Below are positions 44,277 to 53,284 of a DNA stretch of 64,000 nt, one piece after another. Below the pieces are notes generated by a model. It was not told the DNA's origin. It did not search any database and worked only from the letters and a program-made list of their open reading frames with translations. Position 1 is the stretch's first letter. Every line of letters begins with the position of its first letter. A program made the translations under genes and the position numbers. This stretch comes from JACKII01 sp965202745. GTDB taxonomy: Bacteria > Pseudomonadota > Alphaproteobacteria > Bin95. Location: assembly GCA_965202745.1 (NCBI GenBank), contig CBDBCB010000018.1, positions 377,667 to 441,666 of the forward strand, written 5' to 3'.

Positions 44277-45092
44277 ATGACACAGCCTTCCCGCTCCTAC
44301 CCCATTCCACCGCTGGCATGGGCGCTGATCCTGGTGCTCTCGTTGCTGTGGGGCGGCTCCTATTTCTTTGCAGGCGTCGCCGTTGCCGAGTTGCCGCCGC
44401 TGACCATCGTCACCCTCCGCGTCGGCATGGGATTGCTGAACAATGCTATCCCTTTCAGCCTGATCGTATGGGGCCAGACACAGATCGGCAGCGGCCTTGC
44501 CTCCATCATGAATGCCACCACACCAATCTTCGCTGTTTTGGTCGCCCATGCCCTGCCCAAAGCCATCGGCGTCACTTTCGGCTTTGTCGGCATCGTCGTT
44601 CTGTTCGGCGCGGACATCTTCACCGCAGCAGGTGACAGTACGTTCTGGCCGTTGATAGCCTGCGCCGGAGCCGCGCTCAGCTATTCCTTCGCCGGTGTGT
44701 TTGGCCGCCGCTTCGCATTCATGGGCCTGCAACCCCTGCAAACCGCGACCGGCCAGTTAACTTGTTCGACTCTTTTGCTGCTGCCGTTGGCACTGCTGAC
44801 CGAACAGCCCTGGACCCTGTCCATGCTATCCATGGAGGTCGCAGGCTCAATCATCGGCATCGCCATTTTCTCAACCGCGCTGGCCTACTTCCTCTATTTC
44901 CGCATTCTGGAGTTGGCAGGCGCTGTCAACCTGTTGCTCGTCACCTTCATCATTCCACCATTCGCTATCTTCATGGGCGTCATGGTGCTCGATGAGACCT
45001 TGCTCGCCAGTCAGGTTGCAGGCTTGGTTCTTATCCTGATTGGCTTGGGCGCAATCGATGGACGGGTGCTGCGCCTGCTTGACCGGCGCTAG
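44277..45092 (+). CDS. EamA/DMT-family transporter
   Basis: An inner-membrane protein of 271 aa with the duplicated EamA fold. Hydrophobic helices include LAWALILVLSLLWGGSYFFA, TIVTLRVGMGLLNNAIPFSL, TFGFVGIVVLFGADIF, SMEVAGSIIGIAIFSTALAY and SQVAGLVLILIGLGAIDG. Ten are expected; the loop between helices 3 and 4 is very short (VAHALPKAIGVTF), where the family has a longer 'DExL' segment, so a small in-frame deletion is likely. It probably exports a metabolite. An alternative GTG start is at 44268. Confidence 0.8.
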   Translation: MTQPSRSYPIPPLAWALILVLSLLWGGSYFFAGVAVAELPPLTIVTLRVGMGLLNNAIPFSLIVWGQTQIGSGLASIMNATTPIFAVLVAHALPKAIGVTFGFVGIVVLFGADIFTAAGDSTFWPLIACAGAALSYSFAGVFGRRFAFMGLQPLQTATGQLTCSTLLLLPLALLTEQPWTLSMLSMEVAGSIIGIAIFSTALAYFLYFRILELAGAVNLLLVTFIIPPFAIFMGVMVLDETLLASQVAGLVLILIGLGAIDGRVLRLLDRR

Positions 45093-45139
45093 CCGGCGGT
45101 GGAAGGTTGGGCAAAAGCCTTACCTAGGAAACGCGCCCC

Positions 45140-46213
45140 ATGAAAATCACCGCCATCCGCGCCCATTGGTTGTCCGTGCCTATCCCAGAAGCCCAGCAGC
45201 ACACGAGTGACTTCGGCCGCACCCGGTCCTTCGATGCGACGCTGGTGGAGGTGGAGACCGACGCGGGCATCACCGGCTATGGCGAGGCGAAGGCCGCGGT
45301 GGGCTCGGCGGGGACGAATGCGGGGCTGGTGACGATCATTGAGAAGGAACTCGCGCCACTGCTGGTCGGCCAGGGCCCGCGGCAGATCTCGCTGGCGTGG
45401 GACGTGATGTACAATGGCTCCCGCACGCACTATGCCATCGCGCACGGGCACGTGTTCCCGGTGCTGGGGCGGCGCGGCCACACGGTCAGCGCGATGAGCG
45501 GCATCGATATGGCTCTCTGGGACATTCTCGGCAAAAGCCTCAACGCGCCCGTGCATCAACTGATCGGTGGAAGGCGGCACGAGAAGATGCGGGTCGGCTC
45601 CGGCGACGGCACACTGGCCCACTCTATCGAGCGGGTGCATGCGGCCCGGGACTATCTGAGGCCGGACATCGATATCATGTGCGACGCCCATGGCACCTTC
45701 ACCGTCAGTGAGGCAAAGCGTTTCTGCCGGGCGGTCACCGAATGCAATATCGGCTGGCTGGAGGAACCCGTCACCGCCGACGACAAGCGCGGCCAAGCTG
45801 AGGTTCGCGCCTCCACGGACATTCCGATCAGTTGTGGCGAGAGCGAGTTTACCCGCTTCGCCTTCCGCGATCTGGCAGAGCTTCGTGCGGCGGACATCTT
45901 CCAGCCCGATCTCTCCATTGCAGGTGGGATTACGGAGGCGATTCGCATCGAAGCCATCGCCGCGGCGCACCAAATCCGCTTCGCCGCGCATCTCTGGGGC
46001 GGCGTGCTTTGCTTCGCGAGCGGCCTGCACGTGCTGGCGGCGGCTACCAGCGGCTTCATCGTGGAATACTCGCTGGGCGCAAACCCGATGCTGCACGAAC
46101 TGGTCGAAAAAAATTTCACCGTGGTGGACGGCTACCTGGAAATCCCGGATAGGCCAGGCCTCGGTGTCACCATCGACCAGGACTTCGTCGCGCAATACCG
46201 GGTAGCGGCGTAG
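45140..46213 (+). CDS. mandelate racemase/muconate lactonizing enzyme-family protein, probable internal deletion
   Basis: A 357-aa enolase-superfamily enzyme. The capping domain opens MKITAIRAHWLSVPIPEAQQ and SFDATLVEVETDAGITGYGE. The barrel has DIDIMCDAHGTFTVSEAKRF (first Mg2+ Asp), IGWLEEPVTADDKRG (Glu), IPISCGESEFTRFAFRDL (Glu) and AAHLWGGVLCFASGLHV (His side). Between HQLIGGRRHEKMRV and GSGDGTLAHS about 25 residues present in relatives are missing; the segment before the catalytic K-x-R/K strand (normally ...GFKAVKMRVG) is collapsed onto a similar 'EKMR' further upstream. Activity is therefore doubtful although the frame is open. Confidence 0.8.
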   Translation: MKITAIRAHWLSVPIPEAQQHTSDFGRTRSFDATLVEVETDAGITGYGEAKAAVGSAGTNAGLVTIIEKELAPLLVGQGPRQISLAWDVMYNGSRTHYAIAHGHVFPVLGRRGHTVSAMSGIDMALWDILGKSLNAPVHQLIGGRRHEKMRVGSGDGTLAHSIERVHAARDYLRPDIDIMCDAHGTFTVSEAKRFCRAVTECNIGWLEEPVTADDKRGQAEVRASTDIPISCGESEFTRFAFRDLAELRAADIFQPDLSIAGGITEAIRIEAIAAAHQIRFAAHLWGGVLCFASGLHVLAAATSGFIVEYSLGANPMLHELVEKNFTVVDGYLEIPDRPGLGVTIDQDFVAQYRVAA

Positions 46214-46216
46214 AAG

Positions 46217-46963
46217 CTATTCCTCGTCCATTCCCGCCGCCAGAGAGACCAGGTCAGCGTTGGTATAGACGTTCTGAACGTCGTCATTGTCGTCCAGCGC
46301 TTCCAATAGTTTCATCAGGCCGGGCTGCGTATCGGCGTCAACAACGACCGGCGCCATCGGCCGCCAGACCAGCTTGGCTTCCTTTACGGTCACAGCGGCG
46401 TCGACCTCCTGGTAGACTTGATTGAACGCTTCCACCTCCGTCACTACGATGTAGGATTCTTCGTCGTCCTCCACATCGTCGGCACCGGCAGTGGCGGCCA
46501 CTTCGAACAACTTGTCAAAATCCGTGCCTTCGGCCGCGACCTGAATCTCGCCGACACGTTGGAACAGGAACGATACGGAGTTGGTTTCGCCCAACGACCC
46601 GCCGCTCTTATTGAAGAAGGAGCGCACTTCGGACGCCGTGCGGTTGCGGTTGTCCGTCATCGCTTCGACAATCACGGCAATGCCGCCGGGGCCATAGCCC
46701 TCGTAGCGCAGTTCCGTATAGTCGTCTGTGTTTTCACTACCGGAGCCGCTTTTGATCGCCCGGTCGATGCGCTCATTCGGCATGTTCGCGGCTTTGGCCG
46801 AGGAGATGGCGGCCCGCAAACGCGGATTGGCATCGGGGTCCGCCACGCCGAGTTTTACGGCCACCGTAATTTCCTGGCCGATCCGGGTGAAAATCTTGGC
46901 ACGCTTCGCATCCTGCGCACCTTTGCGGTGCATGATGTTCGAAAATTGTGAGTGACCAGCCAC
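46217..46963 (-). CDS. yebC: YebC/PmpR-family translation/transcription factor
   Basis: A complete 248-aa YebC-family protein. The N-terminus MAGHSQFSNIMHRKGAQDAK, with RAKIFTRIGQEITVAVKLG, is the family hallmark, followed by NMPNERIDRAIKSGSG and YEGYGPGGIAVIVEAMTDNR, with RTASEVRSFFNKSGGSLGE. The three-domain layout and length are standard. It was long annotated as a DNA-binding regulator; recent work on the family points to a role in relieving ribosome stalling. It converges on the enolase-family gene, with 3 bp between stops. Confidence 0.93.
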   Translation of the reverse strand: MAGHSQFSNIMHRKGAQDAKRAKIFTRIGQEITVAVKLGVADPDANPRLRAAISSAKAANMPNERIDRAIKSGSGSENTDDYTELRYEGYGPGGIAVIVEAMTDNRNRTASEVRSFFNKSGGSLGETNSVSFLFQRVGEIQVAAEGTDFDKLFEVAATAGADDVEDDEESYIVVTEVEAFNQVYQEVDAAVTVKEAKLVWRPMAPVVVDADTQPGLMKLLEALDDNDDVQNVYTNADLVSLAAGMDEE

Positions 46964-47102
46964 GGGTTCACCTCTGTCATTCTGGAAACCAAAAACGCCA
47001 CCCCATATGCGATGGAGCGGCGTTCAGGTCAACGGTGCACGGTGTCACCGTCAAAAGCGCAAGTTAGTTCCGGGACGGATACACGCCTTCCAGCGCTATG
47101 CA

Positions 47103-47717
47103 TCATTGCATACCTTGATACAGGTTGCGGATGGTGACTGGTTGACCGCCGCCATTGTTATCGACCGTAATGGCGGTAGTGACCGATCCGCTTGCCATCA
47201 CAACACTTGGCGCGGTCGCGTTGTAGATCGAGTTGCTGCCGGTCCGCGCCAAGGAATTGCCGCCAACCACTCCTGCATCGGCGACTGTGCCCGTACCATT
47301 CAGGGCTGACGTCGCAGTTGCCGTATGGTTATGCACCGGCATCTGGTTAACGGAGAGCGTGGTGCTTTCAGCTCCGCTCTTCTCGCCAAGCTTGACACTC
47401 GACAAGCCTGGACTCGTCCCCTGGCTCAGCGGCACCCTGCCCCTCAAGTCAGGAAGCGCAAAGGTTGACCGGTCATCGCCGCCATAGGCCGTTCCGAGGA
47501 TCGAAAACAACGCGGAGTTTGCGCTAATCGGCAACAACTGGCCGTCGGCGGTCGACCAGCCGCGGGGGCAGAAACTGCCGCTGAACAGCATCAGTTCGCC
47601 AATGAAGGGGTTAGGGCCGGCATGCGCTGCTGTCGGCGCAGAAAGCGACGCTGCGGAAAAAGCAATAGCGTTTACCGAATTACGGATTATTTTTAATATG
47701 TTACGGTTCCTGTTCAT
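47103..47717 (-). CDS. phage tail collar-domain (microcystin-dependent-protein type) exported protein
   Basis: A 204-aa exported protein with a signal peptide (SVNAIAFSAASLSAPTAAHA) and a collar domain: PFIGELMLFSGSFCPRGWST, ADGQLLPISANSALFSILGT, AYGGDDRSTFALPDLRGRVP and SVNQMPVHNHTATATSALNG. Such proteins often occur as clusters of near-copies in environmental bacteria, with unclear function. The C-terminus ends IRNLYQGMQ, where the neighbouring remnant and relatives have IRNPYLGLQW and several more residues, so this copy is clipped by one early stop. It is arranged in tandem with the remnant at 47751-47983 on the same strand. Confidence 0.78.
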   Translation of the reverse strand: MNRNRNILKIIRNSVNAIAFSAASLSAPTAAHAGPNPFIGELMLFSGSFCPRGWSTADGQLLPISANSALFSILGTAYGGDDRSTFALPDLRGRVPLSQGTSPGLSSVKLGEKSGAESTTLSVNQMPVHNHTATATSALNGTGTVADAGVVGGNSLARTGSNSIYNATAPSVVMASGSVTTAITVDNNGGGQPVTIRNLYQGMQ

Positions 47718-47750
47718 TTGAATGGTTTGAGGGCTTTTGAACCTCAGAGT

Positions 47751-47983
47751 CTAGTTGCGAGGTGGAAAAACGCCCATGTAAGCGACACACCATTGCAGAC
47801 CCAGATACGGGTTGCGGATGGCGACCGGTTGACCACCGCCATTGTTTTGCACCGTCACCCTGGTAGTGACAGACCCGTCCGCCATGGCAACTGTTGGGGC
47901 GGTGGCGTTGTAGACGGAATTGGTGCCTGTCCGTGCCAGCGCGTTGCCGCCGACAACGCCGTGTTGCGAATGAACTTATACAT
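47751..47983 (-). pseudogene. remnant of a second tail collar-domain gene (interior deleted)
   Basis: From ATG 47983, with AGAGAGGATC upstream, the frame reads MYKFIRNTALSAAT, the start of a signal peptide. It then passes into another frame with GVVGGNALARTGTNSVYNAT, APTVAMADGSVTTRVTVQNN and IRNPYLGLQWCVAYMGVFPP, ending at TAG 47751-47753. The second part aligns with the C-terminus of the neighbouring collar protein. So the middle of the gene, including the whole collar motif, is missing, and the two ends were joined near the GC-rich GGCGTTGTCGGCGGCAAC. Confidence 0.75.
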
Positions 47984-48120
47984 CGTGGTGATCCTCTCTA
48001 TAGTTATTGTAGTACGGAACGGTTGTGAAACTATCTTACCTTTAAACCGTTGAATGTGCAGGAAATCACACTGGTCCGAGAAACGTGTTAAATTGGGGAA
48101 TATTTCTGCAGCGAGTTTTG

Positions 48121-48945
48121 ATGGAAGGCCCGATGCCTCTTTGGAAAACTGAATTTGTGCTTGGCGCGCCGCGGCTTGCCTATGACGTGGCAGGCGATGG
48201 GCCGACCGTGGTGATGCTACATGGGATCGGCGGCAATCGCTCCAATTGGCATGATCAATTTCCGGCGCTGACTGGTGCCGGGTACAGGGCGGTCAGTTGG
48301 GATGGCAGGGGCTATGGCCTGTCGGATGACTATGACGGGCCGTTGAATTTCGAAGACTTCAGCCACGACCTAGCCCGCCTGCTGGATCACTTGGCGGTGG
48401 AGAAGGCACACCTGATTGGCCTGTCCATGGGCGGACGGATCCTCCAGGACTTCTACCCGCGCTACTCAGAGCGCGTGGCCTCATTGGTGTTGTGTGCGAC
48501 AGTTCCAGGCTTCGACAAATCCCTGTCTGTTGAACGGAGGGAGGAATTCGTGCGCCTGCGCACTGCACCTCTGCTGGCTGGAAAAACCCTGGAGGAGATG
48601 GCGCCAACGGTCGCCGACACCCTTATTGGCCCAAAAGCGCCGCAGATAGCATACGAGCGCTTGTTGGCCTCCATGGCTGCCCTGCACGTGGAGAGCTACA
48701 TCAAAACGGTCTGAGCGACGGTGCTATACGACCAGCAAGTGAATCTGCCGGCCATAGACGTCCCGACGTGCCTGATTTTCGGCTCAGCCGACAAGCTTAC
48801 TACCGCCGAGGTCGGTGAACGCATGCATGAGCAGATCGCGGGCAGTGAGTTGCACGTCCTGCCCGACGCCGGGCACCTGGTGAACATAGAGCAGCCTGAA
48901 GTTTTTAACGGGATCGTGTTGGATTTTCTCTCCCGTCAACGCTGA
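48121..48945 (+). pseudogene. alpha/beta hydrolase with an in-frame TGA
   Basis: The sequence reads LAYDVAGDGPTVVMLHGIGG (oxyanion region), then KAHLIGLSMGGRILQDFYPR with the nucleophile GLSMG. It runs to ESYIKTV, where TGA (48712-48714) interrupts, and resumes ATVLYDQQVNLPAIDVPTCL, FGSADKLTTAEVGERM (acid) and VLPDAGHLVNIEQPEVF (His) to TGA 48945. TGG to TGA (Trp) is the simplest lesion. It is not a Cys position and no SECIS-like hairpin follows. The start could also be GTG 48085. The truncated product would lack Asp and His of the triad. Confidence 0.82.
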
Positions 48946-48971
48946 GCCAGCCCACCACCTGCAACGAAAAA

Positions 48972-48997
48972 CCCCGGCAGAACTGCCGGGGTTTTTT
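48972..48997. terminator. bidirectional Rho-independent terminator
   Basis: CCCCGGCAG (48972-48980) and CTGCCGGGG (48983-48991) form a perfect 9-bp stem with a two-base centre, followed by TTTTTT and preceded by AAAAA. It lies between the convergent hydrolase pseudogene and livF and can serve both strands. Confidence 0.92.
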
Positions 48998-49038
48998 GTA
49001 TCTAGCGGAGGATGAGATCTTATCCCCTTCCGCTGGTA

Positions 49039-49833
49039 TTACGACAGCCACCGCTTACGGCGCCTGTAGTGCTTCACATCGCGGTAATTCTTGCGCTCGC
49101 CGTGCTCGGAAATGCCCAAGTAAAATTCCTTGATATCGGCATTGTCGCGCAACTGGGCGGCCGGCCCTTCCATCACGATGGAGCCGTTTTCCATCACATA
49201 GGCAAAGTCCGCAATGTTGAGCGCCAGATTGGCGTTCTGCTCAACCAAGCCAATGGTAACGACCTGCTCCTTGTTCAGACGGCCAATAATGCCGAAGATT
49301 TCCTCGATGATCAGCGGTGCCAAGCCAAGTGAGGGCTCGTCCAGCAGGATCACCTTGGGATTGCTCATCAGCGAGCGGCCAATGGCCAGCATTTGCTGCT
49401 CGCCGCCCGAAAGGTAGCCACTGCGACCGTGGCGGCGATCGGCAATACGCGGGAAATACTCGTACACCAGTTCCATACGCTTGCGCATTTCAGCGGTCGA
49501 TGGCTCTACATGCGCCCCAGCGATCAGATTTTCTTCGCAGGTCAGGTTGGTGAACACCCGCCGTCCCTCAAAAACCTGAACAACGCCCTTACGGACGATA
49601 TCATGGCCCATCATGCGGTCGATGCGTTCACCGTCCAGCTCGATCGTGCCATGAGTTACCTCACCGCGCTCCGAGCGCAGCACCCCGGATATTGCCTTCA
49701 GCGTGGTGGTTTTACCCGCGCCGTTCGCACCCAGGATGGTGGTGATTTTACCTTCCTCAACATTGATCGAGATGCCTTTCAGCACCAGGATCACGTTGTT
49801 GTACATCACCTCGATATTGTTGAGCTGCAGCAT
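49039..49833 (-). CDS. livF: branched-chain amino acid ABC transporter ATP-binding protein LivF
   Basis: A 264-aa ATPase. Walker A is LGANGAGKTTTLKAI, the signature is SGYLSGGEQQMLAIGRSLMS, Walker B is PKVILLDEPSLGLAP, and IGLVEQNANLALNIAD carries the switch His-equivalent Gln found in LivF (VEQN). The C-terminal extension LGISEHGERKNYRDVKHYRR is longer than in E. coli LivF. It is the last gene of the minus-strand liv operon and ends just before the bidirectional terminator. With LivG, LivH and LivM it would import amino acids or, given the acyl-CoA synthetase in the operon, a carboxylic acid. Confidence 0.92.
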   Translation of the reverse strand: MLQLNNIEVMYNNVILVLKGISINVEEGKITTILGANGAGKTTTLKAISGVLRSERGEVTHGTIELDGERIDRMMGHDIVRKGVVQVFEGRRVFTNLTCEENLIAGAHVEPSTAEMRKRMELVYEYFPRIADRRHGRSGYLSGGEQQMLAIGRSLMSNPKVILLDEPSLGLAPLIIEEIFGIIGRLNKEQVVTIGLVEQNANLALNIADFAYVMENGSIVMEGPAAQLRDNADIKEFYLGISEHGERKNYRDVKHYRRRKRWLS

Positions 49834-49927
49834 GACGGGTGCCTGACTGTCTCGTGAATTCCAAAAGGATCAAAGGGGGAGCGCCCCACCGGGGTGCAGC
49901 GCTCCCTAATCGCATCAAACCGACGCC

Positions 49928-51163
49928 TTAGTGCGTGGTGATCAGCTCAAAGACGATGTCACGGTACGCCTGGATCCATTCGGTCACCGGCACATAGACG
50001 TCACCTTTAACCTGGAACACGCGAACGAAACCACCGCCTTCGTGGTCTTTTGCCGACATCTGCAATGGCGGCAGCATGCCACCCAAGCTGAAGTCTTTGA
50101 TGGTACGCATACCGTCGCGAACGTCGGTGCCGTTAATATCGGCCGAGCCCTTCGCTTTGATGGCATTCTCGATGGCTTTCAGATGCACAGCAGCCTGGAA
50201 GACACCACGGTTATAGTACGTGGTGAACGCCATTTCCTTCGGCGGCTCTTTGCCTTCGGCTTTGTACATTGCCTTGATGTCTTCCAGCACCTGATAGTCG
50301 CTGCCGACGCCAGCAAAGCTGATGACGTTGTAGCCCTGCGCGGCATCCCAGCCACCAGCGGCTGCGATATCGCCTTCAGAACCAGCCCAGACCAGGCCAA
50401 CCATCTTGTCCAGCGGATAGCCGGAGCGCTTGAATTCTTTCAGCATCACCGCAGGGGCACGGCCGAAGACATGTGCAATCACAAAATCCGCACGGAAGCG
50501 GCGGGTGATATCGAGCACCTGCGCGCCCATTTCCAGGCCCGGCGGCGGCACGGCGAACTGGCGCCATTCATAGCCTTCGTCCGCAGCCAGACGCTCCAGT
50601 ACCGGAATGCCTTCGCGTCCCGCCGGATTATCATAGTACAGGTAAGCGATTTTCTTGCCCTTGAGGCTACCGCCAAGCTTTTCTTTGACGAAGCTCAGGA
50701 CCGCTGCCGTCTGAGACCAGTAGCTGGCCGCAATCGGGAACATGTAGGGATACTTCTCGCCGTTAGCGGCAAGCGCTGTACCAAAGCCCGGTGAAGTACC
50801 TGGGATCTTATCCTCAGCCATCGTCGCGGCCAGCGCGGCGACAATCGGGGTACCGTATGGGGAAACCAGAACAGCGCCGTTCTGTTTGTAGCGCTGGTAG
50901 GCTTCCACTGCCGGCGGCACTTTGTATTCGATATCGATTTCATCGACGACAATCTTGTTGCCTTCAACGCCACCGCGTGAATTCACAAGCGCAACATAGT
51001 CGTGATAGCCCGGGCACAGCGCCGTGCCGGTAACGGCGGTCGGGCCGGTACGGTCACACATCAGGCCGATCAAGATATCTTTGGCTTGCGCCGTACTGGC
51101 TGACGCCAATCCGGCCGTGACCACAGCGGCCACGCCTATCGTTCTAAGAAAGGTCACAGACAT
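49928..51163 (-). CDS. periplasmic substrate-binding protein of the Liv-type ABC transporter
   Basis: A 411-aa type I periplasmic binding protein. The signal peptide is FLRTIGVAAVVTAGLASAST-AQA. The mature part starts KDILIGLMCDRTGPTAVTGT, typical of Liv-type receptors, with GVEGNKIVVDEIDIEYKVPP and VSPYGTPIVAALAATMAEDK in lobe 1. It is longer than LivJ/LivK and resembles receptors for aromatic or other carboxylates. AGAGAGG is just upstream on the minus strand. It sits between livM and livF in the operon. Confidence 0.88.
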   Translation of the reverse strand: MSVTFLRTIGVAAVVTAGLASASTAQAKDILIGLMCDRTGPTAVTGTALCPGYHDYVALVNSRGGVEGNKIVVDEIDIEYKVPPAVEAYQRYKQNGAVLVSPYGTPIVAALAATMAEDKIPGTSPGFGTALAANGEKYPYMFPIAASYWSQTAAVLSFVKEKLGGSLKGKKIAYLYYDNPAGREGIPVLERLAADEGYEWRQFAVPPPGLEMGAQVLDITRRFRADFVIAHVFGRAPAVMLKEFKRSGYPLDKMVGLVWAGSEGDIAAAGGWDAAQGYNVISFAGVGSDYQVLEDIKAMYKAEGKEPPKEMAFTTYYNRGVFQAAVHLKAIENAIKAKGSADINGTDVRDGMRTIKDFSLGGMLPPLQMSAKDHEGGGFVRVFQVKGDVYVPVTEWIQAYRDIVFELITTH

Positions 51164-51203
51164 TTCTCCTCTCTGTTATGTCCTTTACCAATGCTTGGCG
51201 GCA

Positions 51204-52286
51204 CTAGTAAGAGAACGGCCACACCCAGAAGTAGTTCCGGATATTTTGCCAGAGGCGATTCAACCCCTCCGGCTCGACTATCAAAAACATCATGATTAGA
51301 CCGCCGAAAAAGATTAGCCGCAATTGCCCGATTATTTGAGGCAAGTAGCTAGGATCCATGAACCATGGCCCTATAAACTCCATCACCAAGCGGATAACGA
51401 CCGGCAGCATAATAATAAAGAATGCGCCGAAGATCGTGCCGATGATAGAGCCTAGACCGCCAATGATGCACATTGCCAGGAAGTCGATGGAAACGACGAT
51501 CTGGAACTGCTCGTAAGTGGCGATCGAGAAATAGTACATGTAGAGCACGCCGGTAACGCCAGCAAAGAAGCTGGAGATAGCGAAGGCGTACAATTTGTAC
51601 CGGAACACGTTGATACCGATGATCTCAGCCGCAATGTCTTGGTCGCGAATAGCAACTAAGGCCCGGCCAACTCGGCTCCGAATAAGGTTGATCGTCGCCA
51701 TAATTGCCAGGATTGCGAAGAACATAATGAACAGATACAGCTCCCACTGCTCGTTCATCTCCCAACCGAACAGGCTTGGCCGGTCCACCTCGATAGCAGC
51801 AGCGATACCACCAGAAATGGCGGGCGTATGGTTGATTGTCCATTCGATGATGAACTGCGCTGCCAGGGTCGCAATAGCAAGGTACAGACCCTTCACCCGA
51901 AGCGAAGGGGTACCGACGACCAAGCCAACCAGAGCTGCCATGCAGCCGCCGGCAGGCACAGCCAACCAGAACGGCAGCGGTTCACCAAACAACTCGATCC
52001 TGGTCACCAGGTTCGCCGCGGTATAGGCGCCAACCGACATAAAGGCAGCATGCCCAATGGAAATCTGCCCGGTGTAGCCCAGCAGAATATTCAGACCCAG
52101 CGCGCCGACAACCGCGATACCTACCAATGAAAGCTGTGACAGGTAGTAGTCACTGGCCATCAATGGGAAGGCGAGCAGGAAGACTATGGCGAAACCGATA
52201 ATCGCCTGCTTCGCAATCGGGAAAGGCAGAATTGCCTGATCAGCTTCGTAGCTGGTTTTGTAGTAGCCGCACTCGCGATGGAACAT
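51204..52286 (-). CDS. livM: branched-chain amino acid ABC transporter permease LivM
   Basis: A 360-aa inner-membrane permease with about ten hydrophobic segments (IIGFAIVFLLAFPLMASDYY, LVGIAVVGALGLNILLGYTG, FAILAIMATINLIRSRVGRA, FFAGVTGVLYMYYFSIATYE). GYTGQISIGHAAFMSVGAYT is the LivM signature, and IRDQDIAAEIIGINVFRYKL is the coupling loop that meets the ATPases. It starts 4 bp after the livH stop, so the two are translationally coupled. Confidence 0.92.
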   Translation of the reverse strand: MFHRECGYYKTSYEADQAILPFPIAKQAIIGFAIVFLLAFPLMASDYYLSQLSLVGIAVVGALGLNILLGYTGQISIGHAAFMSVGAYTAANLVTRIELFGEPLPFWLAVPAGGCMAALVGLVVGTPSLRVKGLYLAIATLAAQFIIEWTINHTPAISGGIAAAIEVDRPSLFGWEMNEQWELYLFIMFFAILAIMATINLIRSRVGRALVAIRDQDIAAEIIGINVFRYKLYAFAISSFFAGVTGVLYMYYFSIATYEQFQIVVSIDFLAMCIIGGLGSIIGTIFGAFFIIMLPVVIRLVMEFIGPWFMDPSYLPQIIGQLRLIFFGGLIMMFLIVEPEGLNRLWQNIRNYFWVWPFSY

Positions 52287-52290
52287 CGAA

Positions 52291-53271
52291 TTAGATCCTC
52301 TCGATCAGGCGGCGGCCAAAGATGCCGTAGGGGCGGATCATCAACATCAGAACCATCAACACATAGGGGGCGAAATCCTTCATCCCGCCACCGACATACG
52401 GATCGATAAAGCCGGACGTAAGGGCCTCTGTCATGCCGACAATGATACCGCCGACCACAACGCCGATAATCGAGTCAAGGCCACCCAGGATCACCACCGG
52501 GAACACTTTCAAGCCTACCAATGCGAGCTGTGTATCCACGCCGATCATGTTACCCCAGGCCAAGCCGCCCAACAGCGCGACGATGCCTGCCGTGACCCAC
52601 GCGACCGCAAAGTAGCGTTCCACGTTGATGCCCATGGCCATGGAGACTTGGTGGCTGTCGGCGACCGCCCGCATCGCAACGCCCTTGCGCGTTTTGAGGA
52701 AGAAGTAGCCAAAAGCCACCAGGAACAGCACGCTGGCGATAGCACCGGCCAGCTTGATCGGGGTCAGGTACAATACGCCCCAGATAATCGGTGAATCCTG
52801 AATAGGCAGATTGATGGTCGTCGGCTGAGCGCCGAAGATCAGCGGCCCAAGCCCGCGCAGGAAGAAGGCCAAACCGATAGTCGCCATGATGATCGCGACG
52901 ATGTTCATGCCGATCATCGGGCGGAGCACAAACCGCTCCAGACTCATGCCGAACACAACCATGAAACCAAACCCAACGATACAAGACAGCCACAGCGGCA
53001 AGCCAACCCACTCCAGCATTCCCGCCACCACCATGGCGGCAATCATCACAAACTCACCCTGGGCGAAGTTGATGGCGTCGGTAGATTTATAAATCAGCAC
53101 AAAGCCGACCGCGATCAGCGAATACATCAACCCGGTCAGCAGACCATCAACGCCCAGCTCGACCGCGAACCGCCAGTCTTTGATCAGGATATCGATCCCG
53201 CCGATTGCCCACAAAACGGCAATAGCAGCGACGAGGAGGATCCAATATTTGAACCGTGAGAGCACTTCCAT
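52291..53271 (-). CDS. livH: branched-chain amino acid ABC transporter permease LivH
   Basis: A 326-aa permease. VDGLLTGLMYSLIAVGFVLI with YKSTDAINFAQGEFVMIAAM is the LivH N-terminal signature. AVADSHQVSMAMGINVERYF is the coupling loop, and GGLDSIIGVVVGGIIVGMTE is the conserved C-terminal helix pair. The length is slightly greater than E. coli LivH because of an extra N-terminal helix (FKYWILLVAAIAVLWAIGGI). It is immediately preceded by the acyl-CoA synthetase gene (13 bp). Confidence 0.92.
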   Translation of the reverse strand: MEVLSRFKYWILLVAAIAVLWAIGGIDILIKDWRFAVELGVDGLLTGLMYSLIAVGFVLIYKSTDAINFAQGEFVMIAAMVVAGMLEWVGLPLWLSCIVGFGFMVVFGMSLERFVLRPMIGMNIVAIIMATIGLAFFLRGLGPLIFGAQPTTINLPIQDSPIIWGVLYLTPIKLAGAIASVLFLVAFGYFFLKTRKGVAMRAVADSHQVSMAMGINVERYFAVAWVTAGIVALLGGLAWGNMIGVDTQLALVGLKVFPVVILGGLDSIIGVVVGGIIVGMTEALTSGFIDPYVGGGMKDFAPYVLMVLMLMIRPYGIFGRRLIERI

Positions 53272-53284
53272 CTTCGGTTTTCCC

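Noticed and set aside
48712..48714. In-frame TGA in the alpha/beta hydrolase as selenocysteine
   Set aside because: The position is in a linker before the cap, not a Cys or redox site in this family, and no hairpin with suitable spacing follows. TGG to TGA is the likely lesion.
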